A stretch of 64,000 nucleotides of DNA from Sediminibacillus massiliensis (GCF_900156915.1 NZ_LT732535.1:1389823-1453822), one strand, 5' to 3'; shown: positions 15,712 to 25,060, counted from the first letter of the stretch. Numbers and translations: made by a program. Notes: a model not told the origin generated them from the letters alone.

Positions 15712-17124
15712 TCATCCCCGGGTACTGGCCAAACCTTCCCCGACTTCTTCTTTCTCTACCTTTTTCTTAGGCTTCCAAAGCTTCGCAATCTCTTCTAGCG
15801 ACTTATTTTTCGTCTCTGGCACGATGGTCATGACAAACGTGAAGCAGATGACATTGATCACTGCGAACATCCAGAAAGTGAACGCGCCACCCATGTTGTT
15901 AATCAGGATCGGGGTGAACTGCCCGATTGCCCAGTTAGCCCCCCATAAGAACATGGTAGCAATACCGACTGCTTTTCCGCGCACATGATTTGGAAAAATT
16001 TCCGGAATCATGATCCAAGGAATCGGTCCCATCGAAACACAGAAGGAAGCAGTGAATCCGGCCACGAAGATGACAAGCAATGGACCGCTGTTTGCCGGTT
16101 CAAAATAGAATACGCTTCCAATAAGGAGCATGAAAATCGCCATCAGACTTGAACCTATTGCCATCAGTTTCTTTCTTCCCAACTTATCGATCAACAACAA
16201 GGCAACAATCGTGAAAACGACCTGTACACTGCCAATGATGCTGGTTGCCAGGAATTCTGTATTGTTTTCAAATCCTACACTGCGGAATATATCCGGACCA
16301 TAATAGGTGACCGCGTTCATTCCGATCACCTGGTTGAACAAGGCGAGGAATATTCCAACCCCCATTGCCATGCGCAAGCCCGGTTTCAACAACTCTTTGA
16401 CGGAAGTGCTTTGTTCCGTTTCAATTGATGTTCTAATATCCTCGGCTTCTCTTTTAGCAATTTTCTCGCCGTTAATTCGTTTCAGCGTTTCGTACGCTTC
16501 CGAATCCCTCCCATTTTTAATCAAGAACCGGGGGCTTTCCGGAATGAAAAACAACAAGATCATAAAGATAATACCTGGAATGGTTCCATAACCGAGCATC
16601 CAGCGCCAGCCTTCTTCCAGGCCCCAAGCATGGGTTCCGCTGTTGGCGACGCCATAGTTGATATAAAAGGTCGCACAAATACCGAAAATGGTGAACAATT
16701 GATACAGAGAGCCAAGCCTGCCCCGGATGGCCGGTGGTGCACATTCACTAATATAGGTCACAGACAAAGCAGATGCAAAACCGATTCCGAACCCGCCGAT
16801 GATTCTCGCCCATACGAGCATTGCCACACTCGTAGCAAAAGCCGAGCCAAGCGCTGAGATGATGAACAGTACGGCAGCGATCATCATGATGTTTTTCCGT
16901 CCGTACTTATCACTCAAGAAGCCTGAAGTAGCAACCCCGATAACGCCTCCGATCATCACACAGGAAATCACCCAGCCTTCCATTGCCGGACTCAAATCAT
17001 ACAATTCTTGCAAGTAACCAATCGCACCCGAAATGACCGCTGTATCGAACCCATACAAGAGTCCGGCCATACCTGCCGAGACAGCAATCAAAATCACATA
17101 CCAAGTCGAATGTTTTTCAAACAT
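15712..17124 (-). CDS. Sugar porter family MFS transporter
   Basis: A 470-residue twelve-helix transporter. Sugar-porter signatures are present: GFDTAVISGA in helix 1, DKYGRKN in loop 2-3, PESPRFL after helix 6, QVIGMNAVTYYGP in helix 7, DKLGRKK in loop 8-9 and PETKNKSLEEI after helix 12. It is of the XylE/AraE/IolT type; the sugar is not predictable. GAGGAGG precedes the ATG at 17124. A CcpA cre-like site and a large dyad lie 77-147 bp upstream, in keeping with carbon-source control. Confidence 0.9.
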   Translation of the reverse strand: MFEKHSTWYVILIAVSAGMAGLLYGFDTAVISGAIGYLQELYDLSPAMEGWVISCVMIGGVIGVATSGFLSDKYGRKNIMMIAAVLFIISALGSAFATSVAMLVWARIIGGFGIGFASALSVTYISECAPPAIRGRLGSLYQLFTIFGICATFYINYGVANSGTHAWGLEEGWRWMLGYGTIPGIIFMILLFFIPESPRFLIKNGRDSEAYETLKRINGEKIAKREAEDIRTSIETEQSTSVKELLKPGLRMAMGVGIFLALFNQVIGMNAVTYYGPDIFRSVGFENNTEFLATSIIGSVQVVFTIVALLLIDKLGRKKLMAIGSSLMAIFMLLIGSVFYFEPANSGPLLVIFVAGFTASFCVSMGPIPWIMIPEIFPNHVRGKAVGIATMFLWGANWAIGQFTPILINNMGGAFTFWMFAVINVICFTFVMTIVPETKNKSLEEIAKLWKPKKKVEKEEVGEGLASTRG

Positions 17125-17200
17125 ATGAATCCTCCTCTTTTTTGAAGTGCAACATTCAGAGGCAGCATACATTCCCAACACAATGTGCCTCTTCCTTTTT

Positions 17201-17271
17201 GATGAAAACCCTTTAATGTAAGCGGTAACTAAAATTTAACATGTTAAATTGGCTATGATAGGGTTTTCATC
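17201..17271 (-). promoter_or_regulatory. Nested operator region of the sugar-porter gene: cre-like site, palindrome and 12-bp inverted repeat
   Basis: A perfect 12-bp inverted repeat (17201-17212 GATGAAAACCCT, and 17260-17271) encloses two elements. One is ATGTAAGCGGTAACT (17216-17230), which fits the CcpA cre consensus WTGNAANCGNWNNCW. The other is a perfect 18-bp palindrome at 17233-17250 (AATTTAAC followed by its complement ATGTTAAATT). This suggests catabolite repression plus a dedicated sugar regulator. Confidence 0.6.
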
Positions 17272-17472
17272 TTCACTATCTTGCAAACTTCTGGACTATC
17301 TTGGCAAAAGAGCAGAATTTTTCTGGAAACCGAAGGACTTAAGCCACATCCTGTCACTTCGACATAAATAAATGGCGATCTCTATGAAATGAGGGTTCCG
17401 TTTTGGCAGGTAACAGAGTAATATTAATTCAAAGAATTTGTACCTGAAAATGAGTTAAAGAGAGGACAAACG

Positions 17473-18741
17473 ATGGAAGCTCAAAAAGATACCCAGAATA
17501 TCCTGTTATCAAAAAAGAGTCCCAAAACGAACTACCTTATATTGATATCCATTGTATTTGGCGGTTTTCTGATTTTTGGTTTATCGGAAAATATAAAAGG
17601 CCCGGCGATTCCCATTATTCAAAGTGATTTCCATTTAAGACAGTCACAACTAGGATTCCTGTTAGCCCTGAATGCATTGGGCTATCTGCTTGCGTGCACC
17701 TTTACATCCGCACTTAGCAATAGAATAGGGATCAAATGGACCGGAATCGCAGCATTTTTAGCTATGGCTTTATCGGGCGCACTCATTTATTATTCCACAA
17801 GCTATTCTTTTCTGTCGGCATCCTTCTTTTTGTTGTATGTAGCCAACGGTATGCTTGAAATCGGGTTGGGAATAATGGCAGCCAGGATTTTCACGAAAAA
17901 TACCGGGACCATGTTGAACCTTTCCCACTTTTTTTATGGGCTTAGTTCTACATTCGCTCCGACATTAGCGGCATCTATAATGGGCTGGAGCATGTTTGGC
18001 GGGGAGCTGGGCTGGAAAGGGATGTATCTTGTTGTATTACTGTTTTCCCTTTTACCGATCCTGCCTTCGTTTTACAGCAAGTTTCCGATGGATTCCAAAT
18101 CGGAAGAAGGTACAGCCTCCTACAAATTGCTGGCGCGGGATCCGATTGCCTGGCTTATCGTTGCTGTTCTTTCATTCGGTGTGGTATCGGAAATATCGAT
18201 TGGGAGCTGGCTTGTCCATTTTTTGGTACAAGCATATAACTGGGATTTAAGCGCTGCATCTAAAATGTTATCGATGTTTTTTCTGTTTTTCATGCTATCC
18301 AGACTCTTGTTGGGACCGCTGACAGATAAAATAGGTTTCACTCTATCGATTGCCATTTTTTCAGCTTTTTCCGGTTTGTGTAATTTGGCTGGAATATTTA
18401 TCGGGGAAAAAGGAGCTGTTCTGTTTGCCTTATCCGGTATAGGAATTGCGTTAATCTACCCGACTGTCATGGCTCTTTTGGCTAAACGTTATCCTAAAGG
18501 GACAGGAACAGCAATCACTTTCACTGTTACACTGATGGGAATCGCCAGTGTCATCGGCAACTTGTTGATTGGCATCATCATTGATCTGGTCAGTGGAATC
18601 TTTCATAGAATGGATATTGCTGCTCACGAAATAGCGGGACTGCAGGCAGGATATGGCTTTATTGCTTCTCTCGCCCTTTTGTGTTCCGGCTGCAGTATTG
18701 TCCTGTATTTCTTATTAAAGAAGAGGAATCAACTAACTTGA
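17473..18741 (+). CDS. MFS transporter, FHS/YfkF-like
   Basis: A 422-residue protein with twelve predicted helices. The N-terminal SIVFGGFLIFGLSENIKGPAIP and the SHFFYGLSSTFAP segment in helix 5 are of the fucose/glucose-H+ symporter (FHS) group that includes B. subtilis YfkF. The substrate is unknown; members move sugars or drugs. AGAGGAC lies 5 nt before the ATG. It is divergent from the sugar porter and has its own terminator. Confidence 0.82.
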   Translation: MEAQKDTQNILLSKKSPKTNYLILISIVFGGFLIFGLSENIKGPAIPIIQSDFHLRQSQLGFLLALNALGYLLACTFTSALSNRIGIKWTGIAAFLAMALSGALIYYSTSYSFLSASFFLLYVANGMLEIGLGIMAARIFTKNTGTMLNLSHFFYGLSSTFAPTLAASIMGWSMFGGELGWKGMYLVVLLFSLLPILPSFYSKFPMDSKSEEGTASYKLLARDPIAWLIVAVLSFGVVSEISIGSWLVHFLVQAYNWDLSAASKMLSMFFLFFMLSRLLLGPLTDKIGFTLSIAIFSAFSGLCNLAGIFIGEKGAVLFALSGIGIALIYPTVMALLAKRYPKGTGTAITFTVTLMGIASVIGNLLIGIIIDLVSGIFHRMDIAAHEIAGLQAGYGFIASLALLCSGCSIVLYFLLKKRNQLT

Positions 18742-18750
18742 GAATAAGAA

Positions 18751-18778
18751 AAAGGAGAGCTGCAATTAGCTCTCCTTT
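18751..18778. terminator. Bidirectional terminator
   Basis: A perfect 11-bp stem (AAAGGAGAGCT with AGCTCTCCTTT) lies between the converging MFS gene and the small gene at 18783. The minus strand continues TTTTTCTT. Confidence 0.8.
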
Positions 18779-18782
18779 CCTA

Positions 18783-18956
18783 CTAACGTCGATGCTCGAC
18801 AAGGTCGATTGTGCCTAAGACAACATGTGCCAAACCGAATCCGAAAATGGTATTTGCAATCATTTTGTTTGAACCTTTACTTTGCTTCATAGCATATCCG
18901 GTTGCAGTGACTGCGGAGCCCAATACGGTTGGTATCAACCCTTCACGAATGTCCAA
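18783..18956 (-). CDS. Small membrane protein of unknown function
   Basis: A 57-residue protein beginning MDIREGLIPTVLGSAVTATGYAM, with two hydrophobic segments and a basic end (EHRR). The TTG start at 18956 is chosen because GGAGGG lies 8 nt upstream. Longer in-frame starts to 19025 lack a site. It lies downstream of the response-regulator gene with a gap of 88 bp. No function is known. Confidence 0.55.
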   Translation of the reverse strand: MDIREGLIPTVLGSAVTATGYAMKQSKGSNKMIANTIFGFGLAHVVLGTIDLVEHRR

Positions 18957-19044
18957 ATTACCATCCCTCCACATCGATGTTAGTTGGTGGAATTCACCAT
19001 GAATTAATATGACCATAATAATCATTTATATCCCTATCGGAAGG

Positions 19045-20610
19045 TTACTTCTGGTGTTTAGTTCGATAATCCCGCGGACTGATACCGATTTCTTTTTTAA
19101 AGACACGACTGAAATAATTGGGGTCTTTGTAACCGACGTTCAAGGCGATTTCCTTCAATGGCATCGAGGCATCGAGAAGGAGCTCTTTGGCTTGATCGAG
19201 CCGGATTTTGGTCAAATATTCGACAAAGGTCACCTGGAACCGGTCCTTAAACAGTTTGCTTAAATAGTAAGAACTGATTCCGATCTGGTCGGCCACTTCT
19301 TCAAGTGTGAGTGCTTTATGGTAATTGCTCTCCATATAGCTTTTTGCACGGATAAGCAATCCCTGAATCCCATTCGTCCGCCATTCCCCTATCCGCTCGA
19401 TAATGAAGAGAAGGTGCGACTTGGCCGCTTCCTTGATTTGCATGGTCGTTTCAAATCTACCGAAACTCATCTGCACGTCGTCATCAAATCCAAGCTCCTT
19501 CGTCGTCCTAGTCAATACAATGAAAAAGTCCTCCATCGCTTTTTTGAATACTTCCGGCTGGTAATCGGCAGCTTGCTGGATCGACTGGCAATAGGTGTCG
19601 AAACGGTTGATTCCTGTTTGGATATCGCCTTTTTTTATGGCTTCGACCAGTTCTTTTTCGACGTCATAAGGAATCATATCCTGGTTTTTCTGCTTCAATT
19701 CTGTAGAATACGTCTCATAGGAGGAACCCGGATTGCGGTGGACGACCTCAAGCGCTTGTACAGCCTCTTCATATGATTCTGGAAATCCATTCACCCCTCT
19801 AAACAAGGTTCCTACTCCTGCAAGCAGCTGGCTGTCTTCCAACTGATTCTGGACACGGTGGATGACGGATCGGACAAACTCGCTGCGGCTGATGATACCA
19901 GCCTGTTCACGATCGTACAAGACAAAAACCGGAACTTCAAAAGCTGTCAACGGTCCTGCCAGACAATGAAGGACTTCCGCCTGCAAGCTTTCTTTCAGGA
20001 TACGGTACCACTCGCTTTTTTCATCCCGGCTTGGCTGCAGGTGCTCAGACCAGAAAGAAAATACAGCGGCAAAACCCTCTTTATCATCCAAGTTGAATGA
20101 CTGATTCCATTCTTCTAAGTTAAATTCATGGATATGATCCATCATCAAAGAAACGACCCATTCTGTTTCAATGAACGAACTGACCAGTTGGAGCCTGTTA
20201 TTGATTTCATCTCTCTCTTCTTCCCGCTCTCTCTCCTTTTCCATCTCTTCGGTCATGCGGTCATATGCTTCCAATACTTCCGTTACTTTGCCCGGCTTCA
20301 ACAAATACTCTTTAATACCGAATTTCATCGCTTTCCTTGCGTAATCAAAGGTATCGTAAGCAGACACCATGATACATTTCGCATCAGGTTGAAGAGGAAG
20401 GATTTTTTCGATAGCTTCCAATCCATCGTACTCGGGCATCTTGATGTCCATAAAAATCAAGTCAGGCTTAAATCGTCCCGCAAGCTCGACTGCCTGTTTT
20501 CCATTTTCTGCTTCTGCCACAATTTCAAAATTGGAGCGGTTCCTTTCCAGGATAAGCCGGAGCCCCTCCCTTTCAATCGGTTCATCGTCGACTAGCATTA
20601 TTTTAACCAT
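19045..20610 (-). CDS. YesN-type response regulator with AraC DNA-binding domain
   Basis: A 521-residue protein. The receiver domain spans residues 1-120, with the acidic pair DDE at 8-10, phospho-acceptor Asp55 in DLIFMDIKMPEYDG and Lys in KEYLLKPGK. A long central helical region follows, then a C-terminal AraC double HTH (SYMESNYHKALTLEEVA...GYKDPNYFSRVFKKEIGISPRDYR). It starts directly after the kinase stop codon, so it is co-translated with its sensor. It probably activates sugar-use genes; the target is not evident here. Confidence 0.92.
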   Translation of the reverse strand: MVKIMLVDDEPIEREGLRLILERNRSNFEIVAEAENGKQAVELAGRFKPDLIFMDIKMPEYDGLEAIEKILPLQPDAKCIMVSAYDTFDYARKAMKFGIKEYLLKPGKVTEVLEAYDRMTEEMEKEREREEERDEINNRLQLVSSFIETEWVVSLMMDHIHEFNLEEWNQSFNLDDKEGFAAVFSFWSEHLQPSRDEKSEWYRILKESLQAEVLHCLAGPLTAFEVPVFVLYDREQAGIISRSEFVRSVIHRVQNQLEDSQLLAGVGTLFRGVNGFPESYEEAVQALEVVHRNPGSSYETYSTELKQKNQDMIPYDVEKELVEAIKKGDIQTGINRFDTYCQSIQQAADYQPEVFKKAMEDFFIVLTRTTKELGFDDDVQMSFGRFETTMQIKEAAKSHLLFIIERIGEWRTNGIQGLLIRAKSYMESNYHKALTLEEVADQIGISSYYLSKLFKDRFQVTFVEYLTKIRLDQAKELLLDASMPLKEIALNVGYKDPNYFSRVFKKEIGISPRDYRTKHQK

Positions 20611-22044
20611 TTATACTCCCCCTTTCTCCCGTTCCTTAGGCATCCGGATTTTGACGATCGTACCTTTTCCCGGTGCTGATACGATGCTGACATCGCTTTC
20701 TTTATTGAATAGCTTGAGGCGTGCAATCACGTTTTGCACTCCGATTCCTGTCGAGTGACCAGATCCCTCGCCTGCTGCAGTGTCACCTTTATCTTCAGGT
20801 ACCAACAACTTGTCTATGGTCTGTTGATCCATTCCCGTCCCATTATCTGTGACATCGATATTCACTTTTCCGTTCTTTTCGTAAACGTGCAATTCTATCC
20901 TCGCCCCTTCAGCCATTCCTTCTACTCCGTGGATGAATGCATTTTCGACGATCGGCTGAAGCGTCAGACACGGGATTTCAATCGACAAGCAGGCAGGATC
21001 GATGTTTTCGAAAAATGTCACCCTTCCGCCGAACCGGGTCTTCTGTATAAAAAAATACTCTTTGACAATATCGACTTCATTTTTCAGAGTAGTCCTCCGT
21101 TTTATATCGCCAATATTATAACGGAGTAATGCCGAGACAGATGCAATCAAGTCACTGGTCCGTTCTGCCCCTTCGATATAAGAAGTCTTTGAAATCGTAT
21201 TCAATGTATTGAACAGGAAATGAGGGTTGATCTGATTTTGGAGGCTTTTCAACTCCATTTCTTTTAACAGTCTGGTAAGCCTGGCTTTTTCTTCCACCTC
21301 ATTGAAAGATTCCAAGACATTCCGCTTCATTTGGTTGAACGTCTCTGACAGAAGCCAAAGTTCATCCTTTCTCGAAACGACGACATCGTCACCAGTATAA
21401 TAGCCAGCAGATATTTCCTGTGCAGCCTCCGTCAAACGGGAAATCGTCCTGGTGATCCCATTGGAAAACCACAAGGCAAACAGAACGCTCAGCATAATGA
21501 TGGAAAGAAGGATAGACGTCCCGAAATTTTTCGTATGCTGAATTTTTTCATTGGTGAGCATGAACAAATCCTGGTAGTCTGACAACTCGGTATTGATCAG
21601 GTTGAGGGTTTCTTCATGTATGTAATCTGATGTTTTCTCCGCTTCATTCAAGTAATTCGAATACTGCTGGACGTCTTCATCGCCTACCCCTTCGACCGTC
21701 TGATCTGCATGTTCGAGAAAACTTGTCAGCATGTTAAGGAAGTTTTCCCTCGGAATTGTCTCTGTTTCAATGACAGCAAACCGTTCTTGGAGATCAAGCA
21801 GTTCCTGTTTGTCCTCTTTGTAAAAACCCAAATTGTCCGGCAGCGGCTCCTGCACATAAATCTGCAGGGATTGGTACGTTTCATTAGTAGTCCGGGTGAT
21901 TTCATTCAAAAGGAAGAAATGATTCATGCTTTCGTTGTGGAGTTCATTTATCCTTTGGTCGTTTTGACCTCGCACAAAAAACAAAATCACAATCAATAGC
22001 AGTACGACGGCAAAATAAATGAGCAGTTTTGTGCGGATTTTCAT
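20611..22044 (-). CDS. LytS/YesM-type sensor histidine kinase
   Basis: About 477 residues. Helices near residues 3-24 and 174-195 enclose a helical extracellular domain, followed by HAMP and a His_kinase segment with the phospho-acceptor in QNQINPHFLFNTL (His275). The C-terminal ATPase has DNGTGMD, GIGVQNVIARL and GKGTIVKI motifs. Three ATGs overlap the preceding stop (ATGATGATG after GGGAGGA). The third, 22044, has the best spacing. It works with the binding protein upstream and the regulator downstream. Confidence 0.92.
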   Translation of the reverse strand: MKIRTKLLIYFAVVLLLIVILFFVRGQNDQRINELHNESMNHFFLLNEITRTTNETYQSLQIYVQEPLPDNLGFYKEDKQELLDLQERFAVIETETIPRENFLNMLTSFLEHADQTVEGVGDEDVQQYSNYLNEAEKTSDYIHEETLNLINTELSDYQDLFMLTNEKIQHTKNFGTSILLSIIMLSVLFALWFSNGITRTISRLTEAAQEISAGYYTGDDVVVSRKDELWLLSETFNQMKRNVLESFNEVEEKARLTRLLKEMELKSLQNQINPHFLFNTLNTISKTSYIEGAERTSDLIASVSALLRYNIGDIKRRTTLKNEVDIVKEYFFIQKTRFGGRVTFFENIDPACLSIEIPCLTLQPIVENAFIHGVEGMAEGARIELHVYEKNGKVNIDVTDNGTGMDQQTIDKLLVPEDKGDTAAGEGSGHSTGIGVQNVIARLKLFNKESDVSIVSAPGKGTIVKIRMPKEREKGGV

Positions 22045-22046
22045 CA

Positions 22047-23045
22047 TCATTCCTCCCCTCCCAAGTCATGCCGGTAAGGAAGATCCCGTTTACGGACGAT
22101 GGAAGAATCGGTATGATGGATTTCCTCTATCTGTTTATCTTTCAGGATATCAAGCATGATTTCAATGCTACGGTGACCCATGATCCATGGCTGCTGCTCG
22201 ACAAGCGCGTCAATCCTGCCCTGCCTCAACAATTCCAAGTTTTCTTCCAATGTATCAAAGGTGATCACATACAAATCATCCTGCCGGTTCAATGACTCGG
22301 CAGCTTCACTAATCCCGATGCCGTCCAGGGCGCTGGTTCCGTACAAAGCCGTTATTTCTTCATGTTCTGTCATCATGTTATAAGCTTTTTCTTCCGCCCC
22401 GATCCGGTCGATGCTGGATTCTTCGATGGCCACGATTTCAATCCCCTCTTCTTGTTCGATGACATCTCTGAAACCCTCCACCCTTAGCGCATGATGGGCA
22501 TTGTTAAAACGTCCGGTGACGATGCCGACGACAGCTTTCCCATCTGTGTCCTCGATCAACGCTTCTCCAGCAAGTTGTCCTGCTGCATAATTATCTGTCC
22601 CGATATAAGCGGATCGCGAACTCTCCGGGGAATCTGTATCGATCGTCATCACTGGGATCCCCTGCCTGACAGCCTGGTCGATCAATGTTGTGAATTCGTC
22701 ATTCAGTGCCTGGACGATTATGCCATCCACTTTTGATTTAATGGCCTTGTCGAGAATCTTCAACTGTTCTTCTGGATTGGAACGCTGCGGCCCTTCATAT
22801 TCAACGAACACATCGAATTCTGCTTCTGCCTGCTTAGCCCCTTCTCCGACCAGGCGCCAGTAATCATGGTCCAGTTCTTCTCCAATTAAAGCGAAATGAT
22901 AGGAAGGAGGAGCTGAACCGGGATCGGCGGCTTCGGTTATTCGCCTGTCATCCTGCTTCAATTGGTAATAATAGTAGAAAGAAAACGTTATCATGGAAAG
23001 GAAAGCTATAAATAAGACTGTATAGATAAGAGCGTTCCGGGTCAT
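22047..23045 (-). CDS. Membrane-anchored periplasmic-binding-protein-like sugar sensor
   Basis: A 332-residue protein. An uncleaved N-terminal helix (residues 5-28) anchors a RbsB/Peripla_BP_4-type domain with HFALIGEELDHDYWR, KVDGIIVQAL, VMTIDTDSPES, AYIGTDNYAAGQLAGE and GTSALDGIGISEA. It has no lipobox, and it is encoded with a kinase rather than an ABC transporter. It therefore most likely hands ligand information to the LytS-like kinase, as in XylFII-LytS systems. GGAGG precedes the ATG. The ligand is unknown. Confidence 0.85.
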   Translation of the reverse strand: MTRNALIYTVLFIAFLSMITFSFYYYYQLKQDDRRITEAADPGSAPPSYHFALIGEELDHDYWRLVGEGAKQAEAEFDVFVEYEGPQRSNPEEQLKILDKAIKSKVDGIIVQALNDEFTTLIDQAVRQGIPVMTIDTDSPESSRSAYIGTDNYAAGQLAGEALIEDTDGKAVVGIVTGRFNNAHHALRVEGFRDVIEQEEGIEIVAIEESSIDRIGAEEKAYNMMTEHEEITALYGTSALDGIGISEAAESLNRQDDLYVITFDTLEENLELLRQGRIDALVEQQPWIMGHRSIEIMLDILKDKQIEEIHHTDSSIVRKRDLPYRHDLGGEE

Positions 23046-23148
23046 ATTAAGCCTCCTGGTAATCTAGTCTTTTTTCATAAGAAACATGATAGCATAACAA
23101 TCTAGTTGATTTACAGTATCATATATCAGGAGAATATTGCTTTAAATC

Positions 23149-23175
23149 AAAAAGGCCTTCCCCAAAGGGAAGACG
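23149..23175 (-). terminator. Terminator of the yitT-like gene
   Basis: An 8-bp stem (GTCTTCCC with GGGAAGGC, one G-U pair) is followed by CTTTTTG on the minus strand. It lies 28 bp past the stop. Confidence 0.8.
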
Positions 23176-23202
23176 ATTTTAAAGGATATAATGCAACACT
23201 AT

Positions 23203-24078
23203 TTAATGAATATCAAACTTCTGGAAATTGCCGCCTTTCACTTCCGCCACATCATAGACGGTGATAAAGGCATTTCCGTCAATCTCAAAAATGATTTCTT
23301 TCATTTTGCTTTCTTCCAACCGGTTGATCACACAAGTAATTTGTTTAAACTGCTCATTGGAATACCCGCCTTCTACATAATGAAAAGTCGTACTGCGGCC
23401 TAGCCTGTCGCGAATCGTTTCTGCCATCAACTCTGGCTGGCTTGTGATGATTTTGAATGTTTTGGATCCACTCAGCCCTTCCTCGACGATATGTATGACT
23501 TTTGAGGCGATAAAATAGGCAATCCCTGACAGAATCGCCCCTTGCAGTCCGAAGACAGTGGAAACGATGATAAACACAAACAAGTTCAAGAACAAGATAA
23601 GGTCGCTTGTTCCAAACGGCAGCTTACGTGAAAGCAAGACAGCCAGCATATCGATGCCATCAAGCGCTCCGCCATTACGGAGGGCAATCCCCATCCCAGT
23701 TCCGATGATAATTCCTCCGACAACGGTGACCAGCAATGTGTCCCCTTCCACAATCGGGGGAATATGGTGCATGATGCTTGTCCCTACTGCAAGAGAAGCA
23801 ATTCCTACGACAGAAAAAACAGCAAAGCTTTTCCCGATTTGTTTATATCCTAAAAACACGAACGGAATATTCAGCAATGCAATCAGTATTCCCAAGTGGA
23901 TACCGGACAACTGTGAACCGACAATACTGAGTCCTGTCACCCCGCCATCGGATACATTGTTCGGAATCAAGACAGCTTCCAGCCCGTAAGCGGTAATGAA
24001 TGCACCGATGATAATCGGGAGTATTCTGGCTATTTTCTTCAACGTGGATGGCTTTTTACTTTTATTGACAGCTTTCAT
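23203..24078 (-). CDS. YitT family membrane protein with DUF2179 domain
   Basis: A 291-residue protein. The N-terminal ~200 residues carry five or six helices with the YitT signature LIPNNVSDGGVTGLSIV and NGGALDGIDMLAVLLS. The last ~85 residues (KTFKIITSQPE...FITVYDVAEVKGG) are the cytoplasmic DUF2179 domain. Function in this widespread Bacillus family is unsettled. GGAGGG precedes the ATG. Two palindromic elements lie between its start and the ArsR gene. Confidence 0.88.
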   Translation of the reverse strand: MKAVNKSKKPSTLKKIARILPIIIGAFITAYGLEAVLIPNNVSDGGVTGLSIVGSQLSGIHLGILIALLNIPFVFLGYKQIGKSFAVFSVVGIASLAVGTSIMHHIPPIVEGDTLLVTVVGGIIIGTGMGIALRNGGALDGIDMLAVLLSRKLPFGTSDLILFLNLFVFIIVSTVFGLQGAILSGIAYFIASKVIHIVEEGLSGSKTFKIITSQPELMAETIRDRLGRSTTFHYVEGGYSNEQFKQITCVINRLEESKMKEIIFEIDGNAFITVYDVAEVKGGNFQKFDIH

Positions 24079-24103
24079 TCTGATTCTCCCTCCAGGTTGT
24101 AAC

Positions 24104-24163
24104 AGTATGAACCCGTACTCTTCTATCTTACCTAACTAGCAAAGGAGAGTACGAGTTCATACT
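24104..24163. promoter_or_regulatory. Pair of related palindromes upstream of the yitT-like gene
   Basis: AGTATGAACCCGTACTCT (24104-24121) and AGAGTACGAGTTCATACT (24146-24163) are inverted copies of each other with one mismatch over 18 bp, 24 bp apart. The second is also the core of a palindrome with 10-bp arms (24142-24167). Neither has a T-tract, so binding sites for a dimeric repressor are likelier than a terminator. Confidence 0.45.
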
Positions 24164-24274
24164 CTCCTTCCCGTTAACTGTTGATTTTCCCAATACTACC
24201 ATAACCCGCCGAATAATTGTCGCAAAATGATTGCAAATTTCCCATGCGGCTACCTCACTCCCAGACTTACTTCC

Positions 24275-24643
24275 TCAAATCTCCTTACCTTTACTACCTG
24301 TCCCTTCCTGATCCTCATCCCGCTTTATCCCTTTTGTGCCATCGTTCTCGACAACATGCTTCAGCATCGACAGTTTATTTTCCCAGAACAGTTCGTAAAA
24401 CTCCCTCACTTCTGTTAGAGGTTCCGGGTGAAGGCGGTAAATTTTTTCTCTGCCGGCCTTATGTCCGCTCACAAGTTCCGCGTCGGATAAAATGTTCAGG
24501 TGTTTGACGATCGCTGTCCGGCTGACCGGAAAATGGGATGATATTTCCGAAATGGGCAGTTCTCCCTTCGCCAGAAGCCGGAGTACTTTCCTGCGGGTCG
24601 GGTCCGCGATAGCCTGAAAGACATCATGTTTGGCCGCAGTCAT
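24275..24643 (-). CDS. ArsR family transcriptional regulator
   Basis: A 122-residue winged-helix protein: VFQAIADPTRRKVLRLLAKGELPISEIS, recognition helix SRTAIVKHLNIL, wing GREKIYRLHPEPL. It lacks the metal-binding Cys motif of true ArsR/SmtB proteins and belongs to the subgroup paired with AHSA1-type proteins. Its start directly follows the stop of the SRPBCC gene, so the two form an operon. Confidence 0.9.
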   Translation of the reverse strand: MTAAKHDVFQAIADPTRRKVLRLLAKGELPISEISSHFPVSRTAIVKHLNILSDAELVSGHKAGREKIYRLHPEPLTEVREFYELFWENKLSMLKHVVENDGTKGIKRDEDQEGTGSKGKEI

Positions 24644-25060
24644 TTAAGCTTCCACAACCACTTTCAGTTTCTGGACAATGCCGGCCCAGCCGCCGTTCAT
24701 CCGGTCACGGATTACAGAGCTCTTGTCATTTGCTTTCGGCAGCACGGTATCGGGTTCCTGCCAACCTCCATGAATGAGGGTAAATTCTGTTTTACCGTCC
24801 AAGTCTTTGAGAAGAAACGTGACAATCCAGCCTTCTGTGTCCCACGAAAAGGCCAGATGGTTCGGTTCTTCTATTTTCAGCACTTTACAAGGGGAAGGAC
24901 CAAACGGTGATTGGACATGAAAGTCGTGTCCTTCCACTGGTTCGAAATCGTTCGGCATAAACCAGGCCTCTATTCCCTCTGCGGTTGACACGGCCTCCCA
25001 TACCTTCTGAATCGGTGCATCAATAACAATTGTCTGTTTGATATCATCCAATTTTTCCAT
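24644..25060 (-). CDS. SRPBCC (AHSA1-like) family protein
   Basis: A 138-residue START-like fold protein: [24 protein letters not shown] at the N-terminus and [16 protein letters not shown] at the C-terminus, both typical of the activator of Hsp90 homologue 1 group in bacteria. It is co-transcribed with the ArsR regulator, a very common pairing. A ligand-binding role is presumed; no substrate is known. Confidence 0.88.
   Translation of the reverse strand: MEKLDDIKQTIVIDAPIQKVWEAVSTAEGIEAWFMPNDFEPVEGHDFHVQSPFGPSPCKVLKIEEPNHLAFSWDTEGWIVTFLLKDLDGKTEFTLIHGGWQEPDTVLPKANDKSSVIRDRMNGGWAGIVQKLKVVVEA

Noticed and set aside
15677-15988. Plus-strand frame opposite the sugar porter, and similar long antisense frames
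   Set aside because: These are shadows of real genes; codon patterns and motifs support the minus-strand reading.
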